A stretch of 64,000 nucleotides of DNA from Phytophthora sp. 'mugwort' (Eukaryota > Oomycota > Peronosporomycetes > Peronosporales > Peronosporaceae): NCBI GenBank assembly GCA_033558025.1, contig JAUCEF010000007.1, forward strand, positions 62,001 through 126,000, written 5' to 3'. Below, one piece after another: positions 1 through 11,700 of this stretch. The stretch's first letter is position 1; each line of letters begins with the position of its first letter. The notes below the pieces were generated by a model. The model saw only the letters and a program-made list of their open reading frames with translations, was not told the origin of the DNA and made no database searches. Made by a program: the position numbers and the translations under genes.

Positions 1-137
1 CATGATGCTCTTAGTAACTCTAACATTCATAGCCAGCCAAAAAAGGCAACTTCAACTTTTGCATTTAAAAGCCCTGGATTTTGACCAATCAGCGCCCACG
101 AAGTGATTCCACTGGTCCGTAGGCATCCGCTAGCCCT

Positions 138-148
138 TCATTCTCGCA
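138..148 (+). promoter_or_regulatory. Initiator-like motif upstream of La gene
   Basis: TCATTCTCGCA resembles the left half of the oomycete initiator consensus (TCATTYYNCAWTTT). It lies about 45 nt upstream of the La start codon, where a transcription start would be expected. The right half matches poorly. Confidence 0.3.
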
Positions 149-189
149 CCAGTCCGCTCCCGAGTCAATAGTGCATTAGACAGAGAACC

Positions 190-1764
190 ATGGCGTCGTT
201 GGAGGCTCAGATCAAGAAGCAAGTGGAGTTTTACTTCTCCGACAGCAACTTCCGTCGCGACCGCTTCTTGCGTGATGAGACTAAGAAGCACGAGGGCGGT
301 TTTGTGCCCTTCAGTGTGCTTTTTACCTTCAAGAAGCTGGCGGCGCTTACCGTGGACGGCGCCGTGCTGCAGGCTGCCATCGCCGACTCGGACGTCGTGG
401 AGCTTAACGAGGCCAAAAATGCGCTCCGCCGCAAGAACCCGCTGCCCGAGAAGGACGACGCCCCTGAGCGCACCATCGTGCTGGCCGGTCTGGGCAAGTC
501 CCTGCCCACTATCCACGAGATTCAAGAGGGTCTCAAGTCTCTGGACACGGAGCTGCTCTTCATTGACCGCAAGAGCTTCCGCCGCAACTTCTCCGGTGTG
601 GTCCACGTGGAGCTTTTGAACAAGGATGCCGTGCAACGCGCCGTGGACTCGGCTGCCTCTCTGAGCATCAATGGATACATGCCCAACGTTATCTCCATGG
701 CGGACTACCAGAAACTGTCCAACGAGGACAAGGTCGAGTTTGACAAGGCCACTAATGCCATGCTTGTGGCCAAGGACGTGCCCAACAAGCCCATGTCTTT
801 CTTCCTGGACGAGCTCCTGCCCATCTGGAAGGACGACGCCAAGCTGCGCGCTCGTGTGCGTTACTTCGAGGACTCAAAGGAGCTCTACTTGCTTTTCTCG
901 CAGGTGGCTTTCGCCGAGAAGGTGCAGAAGCAGCTCTCGGAGGACTCGCCTATTGTCGTGGACGAGAAGAAGCTCACATTCGAGCTGATCACCGACAAGG
1001 AGGCCATCAAGGCCCGCCCCCGTCGTCCGGACAATGAGAAAGAGGACAAGAACGCCAACAAGAAGCGCATGCGCGACGATGAGAAGGTCATTCACATTTC
1101 CAATATCGGTCCTCGCACGCGCATGGACGATATTAAGCAGCTCATTGCTACTGTCATTGATCCGTCGGCCCACTCGCCGTACGTTGAGTATGATGGCCTG
1201 GATACCGCGTCCTTTAAGGTGAACGTTGCAGAGGCCACGTCGCTGTTCGAGAAGTTTTCGGCGCTCGAGGGTCCAGAGCTTGGTGGAAAGAAGGTTTCAT
1301 TCCATTTGCTGGATGTTGATGAGGAGCTGAAGGTCGACGTTCAGTATGACGAAGGTCTGATTGTGCGTTTCGACGAGGTTGAGGCTGAGGTTTCGCGTGA
1401 TGACATTAAGGACACCATCAACGAGAAGCTTGGCGACAAGGCTGTCGACGGCGCCGGTGTTGCTTTCATCCAGTACCAAATTAATGACAAGGATGGCTAC
1501 CTCCGTGTCACTAGCGCTGAGCTTGCTAAGGAAGTCGTGGGCATGTTCGCGGACGGTGGACTCGAGGTTAACGGCGTGAAGATTCCCAAGGCTGCCGTCA
1601 TTGAGGGCGACGAAGAGAAGAAGTTTTGGGAAGACGCTCGTTCGGCTCGCTACAAACGCTTTAAGCAGTCACGCTCGAACCGGAACCAGCAGCGCGGTGG
1701 TCGTGGTGGTCGCGGTGGTCGTGGCGGCCGAGGTGGCCGAGGTGGTCGCGGTCGTCGCTATTAG
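190..1764 (+). CDS. La-type RNA-binding protein (La/SSB homologue)
   Basis: A 524-residue intronless protein. La binds the 3' oligo-U tails of new RNA polymerase III transcripts such as pre-tRNAs and protects and folds them in the nucleus. The N-terminal ~85 residues form a La motif, with the typical QVEFYFSDSNFRRDRFL start and the GFVPFSVLFTFKKL segment. An RRM follows at about residues 95-170 (TIVLAGL). A second, more divergent RRM-like part starts near residue 300 (KVIHISNIGPRTRMDD). The tail is a run of RGG repeats ending in RGRRY, encoded by a direct GGTCG-rich repeat near 1690-1760. Length and order fit the family. The ATG at 190 opens directly into the La motif. It is convergent with the CIP2A-like gene, 229 bp away. 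Family assignment is firm; the exact boundary of the second RRM is inferred. Confidence 0.93.
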   Translation: MASLEAQIKKQVEFYFSDSNFRRDRFLRDETKKHEGGFVPFSVLFTFKKLAALTVDGAVLQAAIADSDVVELNEAKNALRRKNPLPEKDDAPERTIVLAGLGKSLPTIHEIQEGLKSLDTELLFIDRKSFRRNFSGVVHVELLNKDAVQRAVDSAASLSINGYMPNVISMADYQKLSNEDKVEFDKATNAMLVAKDVPNKPMSFFLDELLPIWKDDAKLRARVRYFEDSKELYLLFSQVAFAEKVQKQLSEDSPIVVDEKKLTFELITDKEAIKARPRRPDNEKEDKNANKKRMRDDEKVIHISNIGPRTRMDDIKQLIATVIDPSAHSPYVEYDGLDTASFKVNVAEATSLFEKFSALEGPELGGKKVSFHLLDVDEELKVDVQYDEGLIVRFDEVEAEVSRDDIKDTINEKLGDKAVDGAGVAFIQYQINDKDGYLRVTSAELAKEVVGMFADGGLEVNGVKIPKAAVIEGDEEKKFWEDARSARYKRFKQSRSNRNQQRGGRGGRGGRGGRGGRGGRGRRY

Positions 1765-1993
1765 TTGGAGACAGCGAACTTTCACGCACATTCGTCTGAG
1801 CGCAGCTATTGACATGCAGCTCGACAGGTTCTGCGCGGCATTCGCTTCTCCTGATCTCTTTTGCACGCCTAAACTATGGTTTGCGTGACGTATGCTCGAG
1901 TAAAGGGGACAAACTTGGCCTCTATGATACCTTGAGACGAAAAAAATAAATATATTGTGGGACCCGCTTTCATCACCTTCAAAACCACTTGCA

Positions 1994-4900
1994 CTATTCA
2001 CTTGTCAGGCCATCGTTAATTTTGACGTCATTGTCAACGCCGGAGCTCAGCTGGTGGATCAAAGCCTGCAGTTTTGCTTGCTTTCCGACCTCATTTGTCT
2101 GGTCAGATACAGATAGCCACAGGTTAGACAGACCTGAACGCGAAATACCAGAACGGCCAAAGCAAAATGTGCTTTACCAGGTGACGGATCTCTTCTTCGT
2201 ATTTGCACAAGTGCTCGTCCTTTGACGCGACCACAAGACGCAGCTCAGCAGCTTGAATTTCGAGCATGGCCATATCGCTTTCGAGTTTACGGTGGGCTTT
2301 TCTGAGCTCATCGAGGTCGCGATTAGCTGCTCGACGTTTCTCTCGCTCGTCCTCTAACGCATTTTTGCTAACAGTAACAACATCATCGAGTCGTGCCATC
2401 TAAAGATACCAATTTGTAAACGTTTGTAAGCTTGTGACACTCTCCCTATTAACGCATACAGTAGTTCCACGTACCCTTCGTTCCAGCTGATCAGCCAGCT
2501 CCTTCTTCTCTTGCAGCCGTGACTGGATAGAGATATTCATCGACTCGAGGTTTGCCATCTCATCCCGTATGGTGTCCATTTCGCTCTCGATGATCTTCCT
2601 TTCATCAGCAAGAGCTTTATGGGCCTTTGATAATAACACGAGCTCCTTGTACGTGTTCTCGTTTGTGAGCTTCTGCTCGTTCAGCTCGTCTTTCAGTCGC
2701 TAGACATCGAAACATCACGATGAAGCACAATAGGCAAAAATTAATCGTCTGACAACCACTAGGTACATCGCAGGCAACGTACTCTAGTTTCGTCGTGAGC
2801 CGCCTCCAGCTCTTCTCGCTGAGCTGTGTAGTCTCCCGAAATGGCAGCCATTTCCTCACGAAGTTCCTCTAATTCTTTGTCTCGAAGCTTCATTTCTTCC
2901 ATCGCAACCGAATGGGTCTGAGCAATTTCCTCGAGTCGAATCTCTAGTGCTTGGACCTTTCGTTTGAGCTCACTGTTTTCGTCTTCCAACATTCCACGCT
3001 TAGCGCGACTCTCTTGGAGAAGTGATTCACGTTGTTGAAGAGCACTAATCTTCTTGTTCATGTGCTGTCCCATGCTTTCACACTGCATCGTAACCTCGCG
3101 CAGTTTCATTTCGTACGCTTCCCGTATTTTCTGCATCGCATCCTCCTTTTGACGAATTTGTTCGGTAAACTTGACTCCAATACCTTTCAAAGCCCGGTCT
3201 TGCTGTGCCTTGAGCTCATCTTGAAGGTGCAGCATTTGCTGTATCTCACTCTGTAGCTTTTCGACTGTCTTTGTACTGACCTCGGCATTCGCTTGGAGCG
3301 CAGCTATAGTCGACTGTAAGTTGTCACTTGCATCTCCAACACGCTGATTGAAACCAACAATCCCCTCGGCCAGTCCAAGGGCATGAAATCGTTTGTTTCC
3401 AGAGCCGGCGAGCGACTGGGTCAGCAGCAGTAGAGCTTCCACGACAATATTTTTGTCGGCGCGATGAAGCAATGCAGCGCCCAGTACGGTGGATACCTCA
3501 GATATCTGAAGGAATTGGCCTAAAGTGCGCTTGTTTTTATCGGCCATCTTGTCGTCGGACATGAGACTCGAGAGAAGACTCTGGAAAGACAACACGACAA
3601 TATAGACCCCAATAATAAAAAATAAAAAGTTTGCGTAAGGCAAGATACCAGCATGAACCCCACTGATTCATCCTTACCACCAGGTGAATTGATAGTTGTG
3701 GATGGAAGCGGATCAAATCTTGTGGTTCGACTGAGCCGATAAGAGCAGCCTCAACTTGAACCAGTGTTGCACTCTACCATTTTTTTAAAAAAATGCATTG
3801 ATAAGAATTCAGTTTGCCACAATGCCGCGTCTAGGTCATCACGTACCTGGTTCAAGCTGATAGTTTCAACGCACAGCGAACGTATTGCTGGTAATTCGCT
3901 CAGTTTGGCAAGAAGATAGCACACTTCGACGCTATGGAGATAGTCATCGGAATTACTTAGTGTCTCGTTGTCTTCAGCACTTTGAACAACAGTCGTAGCA
4001 TCAGTGATACACCGAATCATCCCAGTGACGACAGGGTTTAACCGCTCTGCGTTCGCCGAAGAATCAAACAGGGTTCGGATCGAGCGAATACCATCGCCGA
4101 TTATCGTCAAAATCAATTGGGTGGTCGTCGTTGCTGCTAGCTTGGACGGATGAAGTGTCGCTTGGAGAACACGATAAAGCACATCTTGATCGGATAAGCC
4201 TTTAATGAGCATTTTCCGGAACACGTGGCTCAGCTGGACGATTGAGGAAAGGAAATGGGCAGCAACCAGAATGTGCTCCGCTTCGCCATTCAAGTTGATC
4301 GTCATAAAACAGTTGTCGATCGTAGGTGTAATCTTTGGGTACTGCTCGAGCAGCGTCAAGATTTCTTGGCGGTCGGCAAGATCACACAGCAAGTCGACGC
4401 TGACCATCTGCAGCAAGGAGCGGCGATCCAGAATCGTGGTCGAGTCCGACATGCTCTCGTCAGCATTATTGTGCCAGGATCCGTCCAGCACAGAAAACAC
4501 CAATGCAAAAGCCTGATCCACATTCTTGTCACTGAAGAGTTTGCTTCCCATCGACTCGGACAGCACAAGACGCGCCAGAATAGCCATGCTGACCACCAGC
4601 AGCTCCGCATCCTCCGTGCTGTTGAGTAGGATCGTCAACGAGCGGTAGAAGTCCTTGATTTTCTTCATCTCTTTGGCATAAATTCTAACGCCAGCACTGA
4701 TCTTCAGCATCTCTGCCAGCACAAGAAGCTGCATCTTCAGCCCAGTGTCATTCTCGCAGCCATTCCGAAGCGCTGAGACGGAGACGCATTCCACGAGCCA
4801 CTGTAGCAACTTGCACAGTGTGTGCGACGGGTATCCAATTGCCGTCTTCCGTGTAAAAAGGTAGCAAAGCTCCAACAGTTGCAGCGAGTCCTCTGATGTC

Positions 4901-5322
4901 TGCTGGGTTTGCGTCGGCTGCGAGTACTGCGTAGACGCCTCGTCCTGGGTGTCTGAAGCCTTGTTCGATGCTGCAACAGCCAGCAGATGCTCCGCCAACG
5001 TGTCCAGGAGCTGCAGACATAGCGACGTGTGGTTTGCAGCAAAGTATTCGTTGTGTGCTGAGAGTTTCCGCGCCGATCTATAGAGATCCGAGGCGGTGGC
5101 TGAACTTGGAGACGTGAGGTAACTGCTCACTGCGACCATTAAAGCGGATCTGCCAGGCTTCTTGCCCCGATTTTCAATGGTCGCTCGACGGCTGTAGATA
5201 CCTGAGACGGAGGATCCAAAGGAGGCGAAGGTGGCGTGCGCGTCGGAGTCGTCCATGGTGGCTCGAGCTTGCCGGAGCTTGTTGCTGTCCGAGCCGTTAC
5301 CACTGGAAGTGAAATCAAACAT
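1994..5322 (-). CDS. CIP2A-like armadillo/coiled-coil protein
   Basis: Six exons: 5322-3847, 3773-3678, 3580-2783, 2699-2475, 2399-2178 and 2098-1994. All join in phase 0 with GT-AG borders, giving 973 residues (human CIP2A has 905). The first ~525 residues are helical repeats. The stretch IKDFYRSLTILLNSTEDAEL through KLFSDKNVDQAFALVFSVL aligns in my memory with the armadillo domain of CIP2A, which binds and restrains PP2A B56 subunits and also acts in mitotic DNA repair. From about residue 590 to the end is a long coiled coil rich in K, E, Q and L heptads, as in CIP2A. The final exon (TNEVGKQAKLQALIHQL...) is short and ends in TAG. The domain layout is seen directly; equivalence of function is inferred. 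A generic coiled-coil protein with an ARM head is the alternative. Confidence 0.75.
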
Positions 5323-5454
5323 TTGGTTTGGCTATTATGATATTGGAGTTATTTAAAGGCAAATTTTACCCTTTTAACTGCCACACTGATAATCGTTGCA
5401 CTCGCTCTACCGAAAATGCAGCAAGGAATAATTGGTGCTGCTCTATCAAACAAC

Positions 5455-5468
5455 AACAAGAAAAATGA
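5455..5468 (-). promoter_or_regulatory. Initiator-like motif for the CIP2A-like gene
   Basis: Reading the minus strand, TCATTTTTCTTGTT matches the oomycete initiator consensus TCATTYYNCAWTTT at most positions. It lies about 133 nt upstream of the ATG at 5322. Confidence 0.33.
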
Positions 5469-5548
5469 CATCCGTAACGGGTGGCAATCTAGCTGAATTG
5501 GATGTACTTGTAGTACAAGTACAAGTCTTATATATACTCGTAAAACGA

Positions 5549-5568
5549 GTTCTTCTGAATAGTGTACC
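5549..5568 (+). repeat. Left terminal inverted repeat of pogo-like element
   Basis: GTTCTTCTGAATAGTGTACC pairs with the inverted copy at 7128-7147. Outside it, AACG is also shared before a mismatch. Confidence 0.8.
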
Positions 5569-5635
5569 GGTATAATAGCAATAGTGAACCACTGAGAACG
5601 GATATTCTAATCGGAGGGTGTTTTATTTGGAGGGT

Positions 5636-7038
5636 TTACAACTCACAGACCAACTCGCCGTCCTCATCTATATCATCAACCTCCTCGGCGCTCGCTTGAT
5701 CCAGACTGCGCAGCCATTCCGCACAAAATGCATCGCCGTAAACGTCGTCCTTAGCCACGTGCCAGTCTTCGTAGTCGCCGTATAAGCCCGTTCCGCCGAC
5801 AGACTTCATGACCGCCTCGTCCGGCACACTCGCCCACGCTTCCTTGACCCAGCCAGCAACCTCGCGTACCGATGACAGTCGAGGATTGCCTCCATGCGTT
5901 TATTGCACACGATCTGACGTCTCTACTGATCGACGAGTGGCGCAACGCGGTCTTTAAATGACTTGTAAATACCAATATCTCCAGCTTGGAGACATAGTGT
6001 GTAGCCACCAGGAACGACGACCATTTCGATCTTCTTTGCTGCGCATCGGGCCTTGATGTCCTTTGATATATGTGCGCTCATACTGTCCCAGTCCAATGCC
6101 TTACCGGGTAAGTGATTCATCAGCACCGGGAAAACTAGATCAAGCCAGCGATTGAACAACGCGCTGCCGACCCACGCACGCATATGTGTCACGACGTAGA
6201 CCCCACCTACTTTCTCGAACGCGGAGCCGATACCTAACGTGCCCGTGGAACCATTCTTCCAGACGACGAGTGACGGTAGCTTGGTGTCCTCGACGGTCAC
6301 GGCCAACACGGCCATCACCCTCATTGACGCGAAGCCAGTGGAGCGCAGCATCAAGTGACGTGCACCAACAAATCCACCGTTTCACGACGCGGATCCTCGA
6401 AGTGTACGGCCGTTTCGTCCATGAGAATAGTGCGAGGCAAATCCACGCGTGGTTTCAGCTTCACCAGACAACTCATGAAATTGACGCCACGCCGTTCGAG
6501 CTCATCATCACTTAGAGATGTCTTAGCGAAAGGCCATAGCAGCGATAAATGCCCCGAGCCATCGCTCTGAAGCACCAAAAGTGTCAGCATACAGCACTGT
6601 GCGAGCATGGTGGATGGCAGAGGCTTGGATCCACTGGCGTGAAACCTTCTGGTGCTGCGCGCGCGTGAGCACGATGTCATCGAACAGCACGTCATCTATA
6701 TCCCCGAGGCGCGGGCCATCCCCAGCACCCCGAAGCCGCAGCTGGTCGTTCGAGGCCTGTCGAATGGCGTTACGATGCTTGTACCAATAGCGAATCTGTG
6801 CGGCCGAAATCTTCCAGCCTTTCTCTACGCTAAAGTGTCGGAGCGCACGTGAGGGCACACCGTTTGCATGCCTGTCAATCCAGTCAAGGACCTCCTCTTC
6901 TCGGACATTGTCTTCGAAACGCGCTGGCGTGGCATAGAGAGAAGTTGTAGGTAGTGCTAGCTGTGGTCTTCAGTCAATTTTGAGCTGAGGGTCGAGCGCG
7001 TAGCAGAGATCGCTTGCAGGCTCAAAATAGTGGCTCAT
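5636..7038 (-). pseudogene. Pogo/Tigger-like DDE transposase, broken
   Basis: Read on the minus strand from an ATG at 7038 (MSHYFEPASDLCYAL). An in-frame TGA follows after ~22 codons. The helix-turn-helix-like part (SVEKGWKISAAQIRYWYKHR) and catalytic domain are then spread over three frames, with shifts near 6540, 6355 and 5920. DDE landmarks are visible: MDETAVHF, LDWDSMSAHI, and QAGDIGIYKSFK, which corresponds to the family's QPLD-x-G-x-x-K-x-F-K. This superfamily cuts and pastes DNA through a DDE/DDD nuclease. Multiple frameshifts plus a stop make it inactive. An acidic tail (EEVDDIDEDGELVCEL) closes the last frame. Confidence 0.8.
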
Positions 7039-7127
7039 GTTTGGTATAATTATTTGGAGGGTATTTTAACTATTATAATACTAGACGAAATGGTTTTGTA
7101 TTCGGAGGAGTATAATATTTGGAAAAG

Positions 7128-7147
7128 GGTACACTATTCGGAAGAAC
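7128..7147 (-). repeat. Right terminal inverted repeat of pogo-like element
   Basis: The reverse complement reads GTTCTTCCGAATAGTGTACC, matching the left repeat except for one base. Confidence 0.8.
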
Positions 7148-7457
7148 CCGTTAGTACACGATCATAATAATAATTTTAGCGATATTTGTCTGTGTAAAAA
7201 TCGTTGAAAGACACAACCTGAGATTCACGCACTGCGAGCTTTACGTCAGGTCCGGATTGTGACTCGAATCTCAATTGTTGCTTGACGATGCAAGCAATGC
7301 CTGTTGTCAGTGCTGCTGCACTAGATTTCACTTCAACCACCTCGATTGGTAAACTTCGGGTCTCAGCCAATCAGAGGCACGGAAATGGCTTATCACAACT
7401 GATTGCGGTAGCAGCAACGAGTGTAGTACTCGAAAGCAGCGATCCACTTCATTGACG
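7148..7457. other. Intergenic spacer, no supported gene
   Basis: Between the pogo-like element and the quinone reductase promoter. A 64-codon minus-strand frame (7176-7370) has no recognisable domain and is not counted as a gene. Confidence 0.5.
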
Positions 7458-7471
7458 TCACTTTCGAATTT
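7458..7471 (+). promoter_or_regulatory. Initiator-like motif for quinone reductase gene
   Basis: TCACTTTCGAATTT matches the oomycete initiator consensus TCATTYYNCAWTTT at 12 of 14 positions. It lies ~60-70 nt upstream of the ATG at 7529. Confidence 0.45.
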
Positions 7472-7528
7472 GCCAGCTAAGCAACAAGCAGCAGCACCAG
7501 CTTAACGCCACCCAGCCAACCCCCAGCC

Positions 7529-8688
7529 ATGACAAGCAACAACTCGTGGGCCGTCTCTGAGAAGGGCACGTTCGTGCGTGACCCAAGCAAGTTCCGCAAC
7601 TGGATCGAGCCCAATGCTGACGCCGAGTTCCCAGCTGAGGCCAACCGATACCACCTTTACATTTCACTAGCATGTCCATGGGCCCACCGCACGTTGATCA
7701 CGCTGTACATGAAGGGCCTGCAGGATGTCATCAGTCTCTCGATTGTGCACCCCCTGTTCCAGCGCACGCGCCCCAACGACCCGGAGGATAAGCACATGAG
7801 CTGGGCATTTGCGGACCCCAAGAAGACCCCGTGGCTTGCCGGCCCATCGGGTCTGGGTCAGTACTCGTCCGAGGGCGCCATCCCAGACACAGTCAACAAC
7901 GCGCAGTACGTGCGCGACTTGTACGAGATGTGCTCTGAAGGGAACACGCGCTACACTGTGCCCGTGCTGTGGGACAAGGTTAAGAAGACCATTGTCTCAA
8001 ACGAGTCTGCTGACATCATCCGCATGCTCAACTCGTCGTTCGACGCCATTGTTCCATCCAAGGTGGACCTGTACCCGTCCAAGTTCCGCGAGCAGATCAA
8101 TGAGATCAACGAGTGGATCTATAAAGACATTAACAACGGCGTTTACAAGTGCGGCTTCTCTACCACGCAAGTCGCGTACGACGAGTCCGTGAACAAGCTG
8201 TTCGAGAGTCTCGACCGCGTAGAAGAAATCCTGTCCAAGCAGCGATTTCTCATGGGAGATGTATTCACTGAGGCAGATGTGCGTCTGTATACGACGCTCA
8301 TTCGCTTTGACGAGGTTTACCACGTGCACTTCAAGACGAACAAGAAGATGATCAAGGAATACCCCAACTTGCTCAACGTAAGTGGCGGGTTTTGTTGTAC
8401 TTGTCTTATCGACTAAAACTGACCAAACGTTGCTGATATTTGTCATGATTTGTGTAGTACACGCGCGACATCTTCCAGTTCCCGCCCGTGGTTAAGTCCA
8501 TCGACAGCAAAATTCTGATGCAGCATATAAAGTTTCACTATTACGGTTCCCACACCCATCTCAACTCGTTCGGCATTGTCCCGGCTGGGCCGAACACCGA
8601 CTACGGCGCCAACCACGACCGCGACCGCTTCACGACCGCTACGCTACCGGAGTTCCCTGTGAACAACAATTCATCGGAGGCGACCTGA
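7529..8688 (+). CDS. Glutathionyl-hydroquinone reductase (ECM4/Omega-like GST)
   Basis: Two exons, 7529-8377 and 8458-8688, split by an 80-bp GTAAGT...TAG intron, give 359 residues. The enzyme reduces glutathionyl-hydroquinones, using glutathione through a catalytic cysteine, and is a cytosolic detoxification enzyme. The signature CPWAHR is present with the cysteine at residue 49. The GST C-terminal helical domain spans roughly residues 165-320 (FREQINEINEWIYKDINNG, then RFLMGDVFTEADVRLYTTL). Exon 2 continues in frame (YTRDIFQFP...) into the family-typical end with IKFHYYGSH. Length fits bacterial and fungal ECM4/YqjG proteins (~320-370). It is convergent with Raptor, whose stop is 103 bp downstream. 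The family call is firm; the substrate is inferred. Confidence 0.93.
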
Positions 8689-8791
8689 AAGTGATTTTTC
8701 AATTCATACGCATTCAATTTTAAGCTCCAAAACACGGACGAGTTTGCATGACACATTACTTTTGGGCTCCTTCGATCTTACATGATCAAGA

Positions 8792-11700
8792 TTACTTGTC
8801 GCTTGAATACACAGCAACCACCGAGTCTGTAGCTCCTGCAGCCAAGAAGAGACGATGTGGATGAAACGCTAAGCACGAAACGGGACCAATTCGCTCACCG
8901 AGGAACCCTTCGTGGTACCGGATAAGCGCCAACTGCTCGCCGTCACTCCGAAACACCTTAATAAATTGGTTGTGCGAGCCACTGCATACAGCAAGTCAAG
9001 TTAGTTTCATTCACCTTAGGGGTTAAATGCATACATACACCCAGCGTACCTTGCAAATATTGGAGCGTAGTCATGAACGGCGAGGGCTGTCATTGGCGAT
9101 CGATGCGCTTCCAAAGACTTGACACTATTCTTCGGATACCGCATATCCCAAAACTTCAGCTCGCCAGTCACAGATCCAGTGAGAAGTTCATTGCGGCCCG
9201 CATATATGTGTGTTTGCACCACCCAAGACGTGTGTTCCTTCATGGTCGTTTTGACAGCGTATTCTGGTCTGGTACGTGAATCAAAGATCCGCAAAGTACC
9301 ATCTCCAGAACCAGCCACCAATATCCCTGGAATGCTTACATCGCTCGCCATGCTAGTGATACAAGAATCCGTTTGAGTAGGTAGCGTAACGGTGCATTTT
9401 TCCTGACGCAAATCCCATCCACGGATCATGCTTGAGTTACCGCCCGCATACATCATACCAGCGTCTTGCTGCCAATTCATCACAAGACCCGATCCACGAG
9501 TTCCCGGCACCAAATCAGGCACTGCGACGAATGCCGACAAGAGTTTTGGACTGCCTTGCGATGGGTGCGGGCTGTGCAAACCGTGATAAATCTTGATTAC
9601 ACCGTCATCAGAGCCGCACGTCAGAAGACTCTCCTCAGTTTCATTGATCCAATTCAACGATGTTAATCGCGAGCTGTGATACAAAAGCAAAAAAAGTATA
9701 AACAAGTCAGTAGCCATACTCGGATTCTTGACACATAAAAACATGACAATACTCCACTTACCCAGGCGGATTTTTGTTCCCGAAGCTTAGTACCTTCATC
9801 TCCGTTTCCTCGAAGCTGTAAAGTGAGATTTGGTCTTTCTCGTCAGCAACAAGCAGCATTGTCTCGTACGGATGGAAGAGCAACAGTGAGGTCATCTCTG
9901 CGTCATTATTCAGCACAGCACGCTGTCGGAGGTTCAGCGTAAAGTCCTTTACTTCTTCCTGGTCACCAAGAATTGACACACGGCGCACTGCATCATACTC
10001 TATGGGCGAGTAAGGAGGTGGGTTGTCTGTACTAGCATCCCGCAAGCTCAAGCCAGTCCTTTGTGCTGCAAGAGATTTGGCAGAATTTCGAGGTGAAGCA
10101 AAACCCGGTGCAAGCTTCAAGGCTGCACCTCGAATGCGGGTATAGCGGCGACATCGTTCCCACCTCTCAGCGCCCTTCTTACTTAGTGGGTCCTCGTCCT
10201 CCTGCATGGGTTCCAGAATCGGGTCGTTGAAGTGGGCTTTGTGTCGTTCGTAACAAGTTGACAATAGTGTCGATGGAAAGTCTTCATGGCGACCATAACG
10301 TTCCAGAGGAGGAGGTACATGCATTGTGTAGCCACCCACACTTCCATCGCCTGGTTGTCTGCTGCTAGACGTTTTGTGTCCTGCCATTTGCGAAGGGATC
10401 TGACGATATCCATGAAGCATATTACTGCCCGTACTCATGGGAGGAAGTGCAGTATTCCCTTCTCCCGCGCTCAGCATAGTAGCAGACCCTTGTTGGAACT
10501 TGTTTTGATATTGCTGGAAGTTGCCCACCGATGCAGCTGACCGCAGTCCTTTGGGAGCAGGAGCAGCTTGCGAGTACGTATCTGGGATTCGAATCAAGTT
10601 GCCTTGTTCAGGGTTTGCCGTGGTAAGAGCTGCATTCTCAAAGGCGACACCGAAACGTCTTTCATTTTGCTGAGCCTGGATGTTTGCCAACCCAGGTACG
10701 GAGCCTTCTCGTCGAATGTGAGATACAACACCATTATTTCTCTCTGCGTGCATGGCCGAGAGACTTTCAGGATTAGCATTACGCGGAGGTGAAGTTAACA
10801 CGTTCCCGGTCTGATTGTTTTCTCGCAGTTGATCTTGCTCGGCTTCCAAGATGCTTGCATTCACGAAGCTGACAATTGCTTTGACAGCATCCACAACATA
10901 TGGAAACGGGTCCCTTGATTGCATTTCCTTGAGCACGTGCCAAATTTGAGCATAGTATTTGGCATCCTTTCCGATCTCATCTTGCAGCTCCTCGTCCACG
11001 AATACGTCTGTAGCGCCTTGGAAACTCGTGTCGTTGGCATTTTCCAGCGAGTTTGGTGCATCGTTGCCGCCCTGGAAGTCCAATCCAACTGGAGAAGATA
11101 CGTGGTCGGTAGGAGAAGTAGATGGAGCACTAACTGGCTGCTTCTTAAAGTGCTTCGCTACAGACTCAAAACGTGGCTGGTGATAGTTATGTAAAATAAC
11201 ATTTGCCAAAGCCAGCACACTCTCCCGACGTACTAGTGGAGATCCATCCCGACAACCCCGCAGAAGTTCCAAAGCTGTAACAATGTCATCATGTGCTCGC
11301 TGCCGGAGAAACTCTTCTAAGCGGTTCATATCAATCTGCTTGCCGCTTGCGTTGGGGTCGCATTGGAAACCCACTAAAGTACCAAGTGCGTAGGCAGCAG
11401 CAGCACGCACTTCAGGACGATCGTCGCGAAGCTTGGTACCAAGTATCCGGGGCACTTTGTCTTCGATCGCGATACGTTTTGCGTCATCAAAGTTTTCCCA
11501 TAATTTGGCCAGACACAGACAAACCCACTTGCGCACTTGTTCATCGGAATCCTGAAGCAAATTAATGCAAATCTTGTGCAAGTACTGGGGCAAGCAGCTC
11601 TTTTGGCCAGGTAAATAGTTGTCGCAGATCACTGAGATAATGAAGGCCGCCATTACTTTCTGCTCAGCAGGCATCAAATTACTCGCAGCGGTGTAGCTGC

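Larger units (their letters stand above)
5549..7147 (-). mobile_element. Degenerate pogo/Tigger-like DNA transposon
   Basis: A ~1.6 kb unit bounded by matching 20-bp terminal inverted repeats: GTTCTTCTGAATAGTGTACC at 5549-5568 and its near-perfect reverse complement at 7128-7147, one mismatch apart. It carries a broken DDE_1-type transposase on the minus strand. TA duplications, expected for this superfamily, are not clean at either edge, so the true boundaries may lie a few bases further out. The element sits between the CIP2A-like and quinone reductase genes and interrupts neither. Confidence 0.8.

Noticed and set aside
5540..5550. Clean TA target duplication around the pogo-like element
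   Set aside because: The left flank reads AA where the right flank reads TA; no exact duplication could be shown.
7176..7370. 64-codon minus-strand frame beside the pogo-like element
   Set aside because: No recognisable domain or promoter; too short to support.
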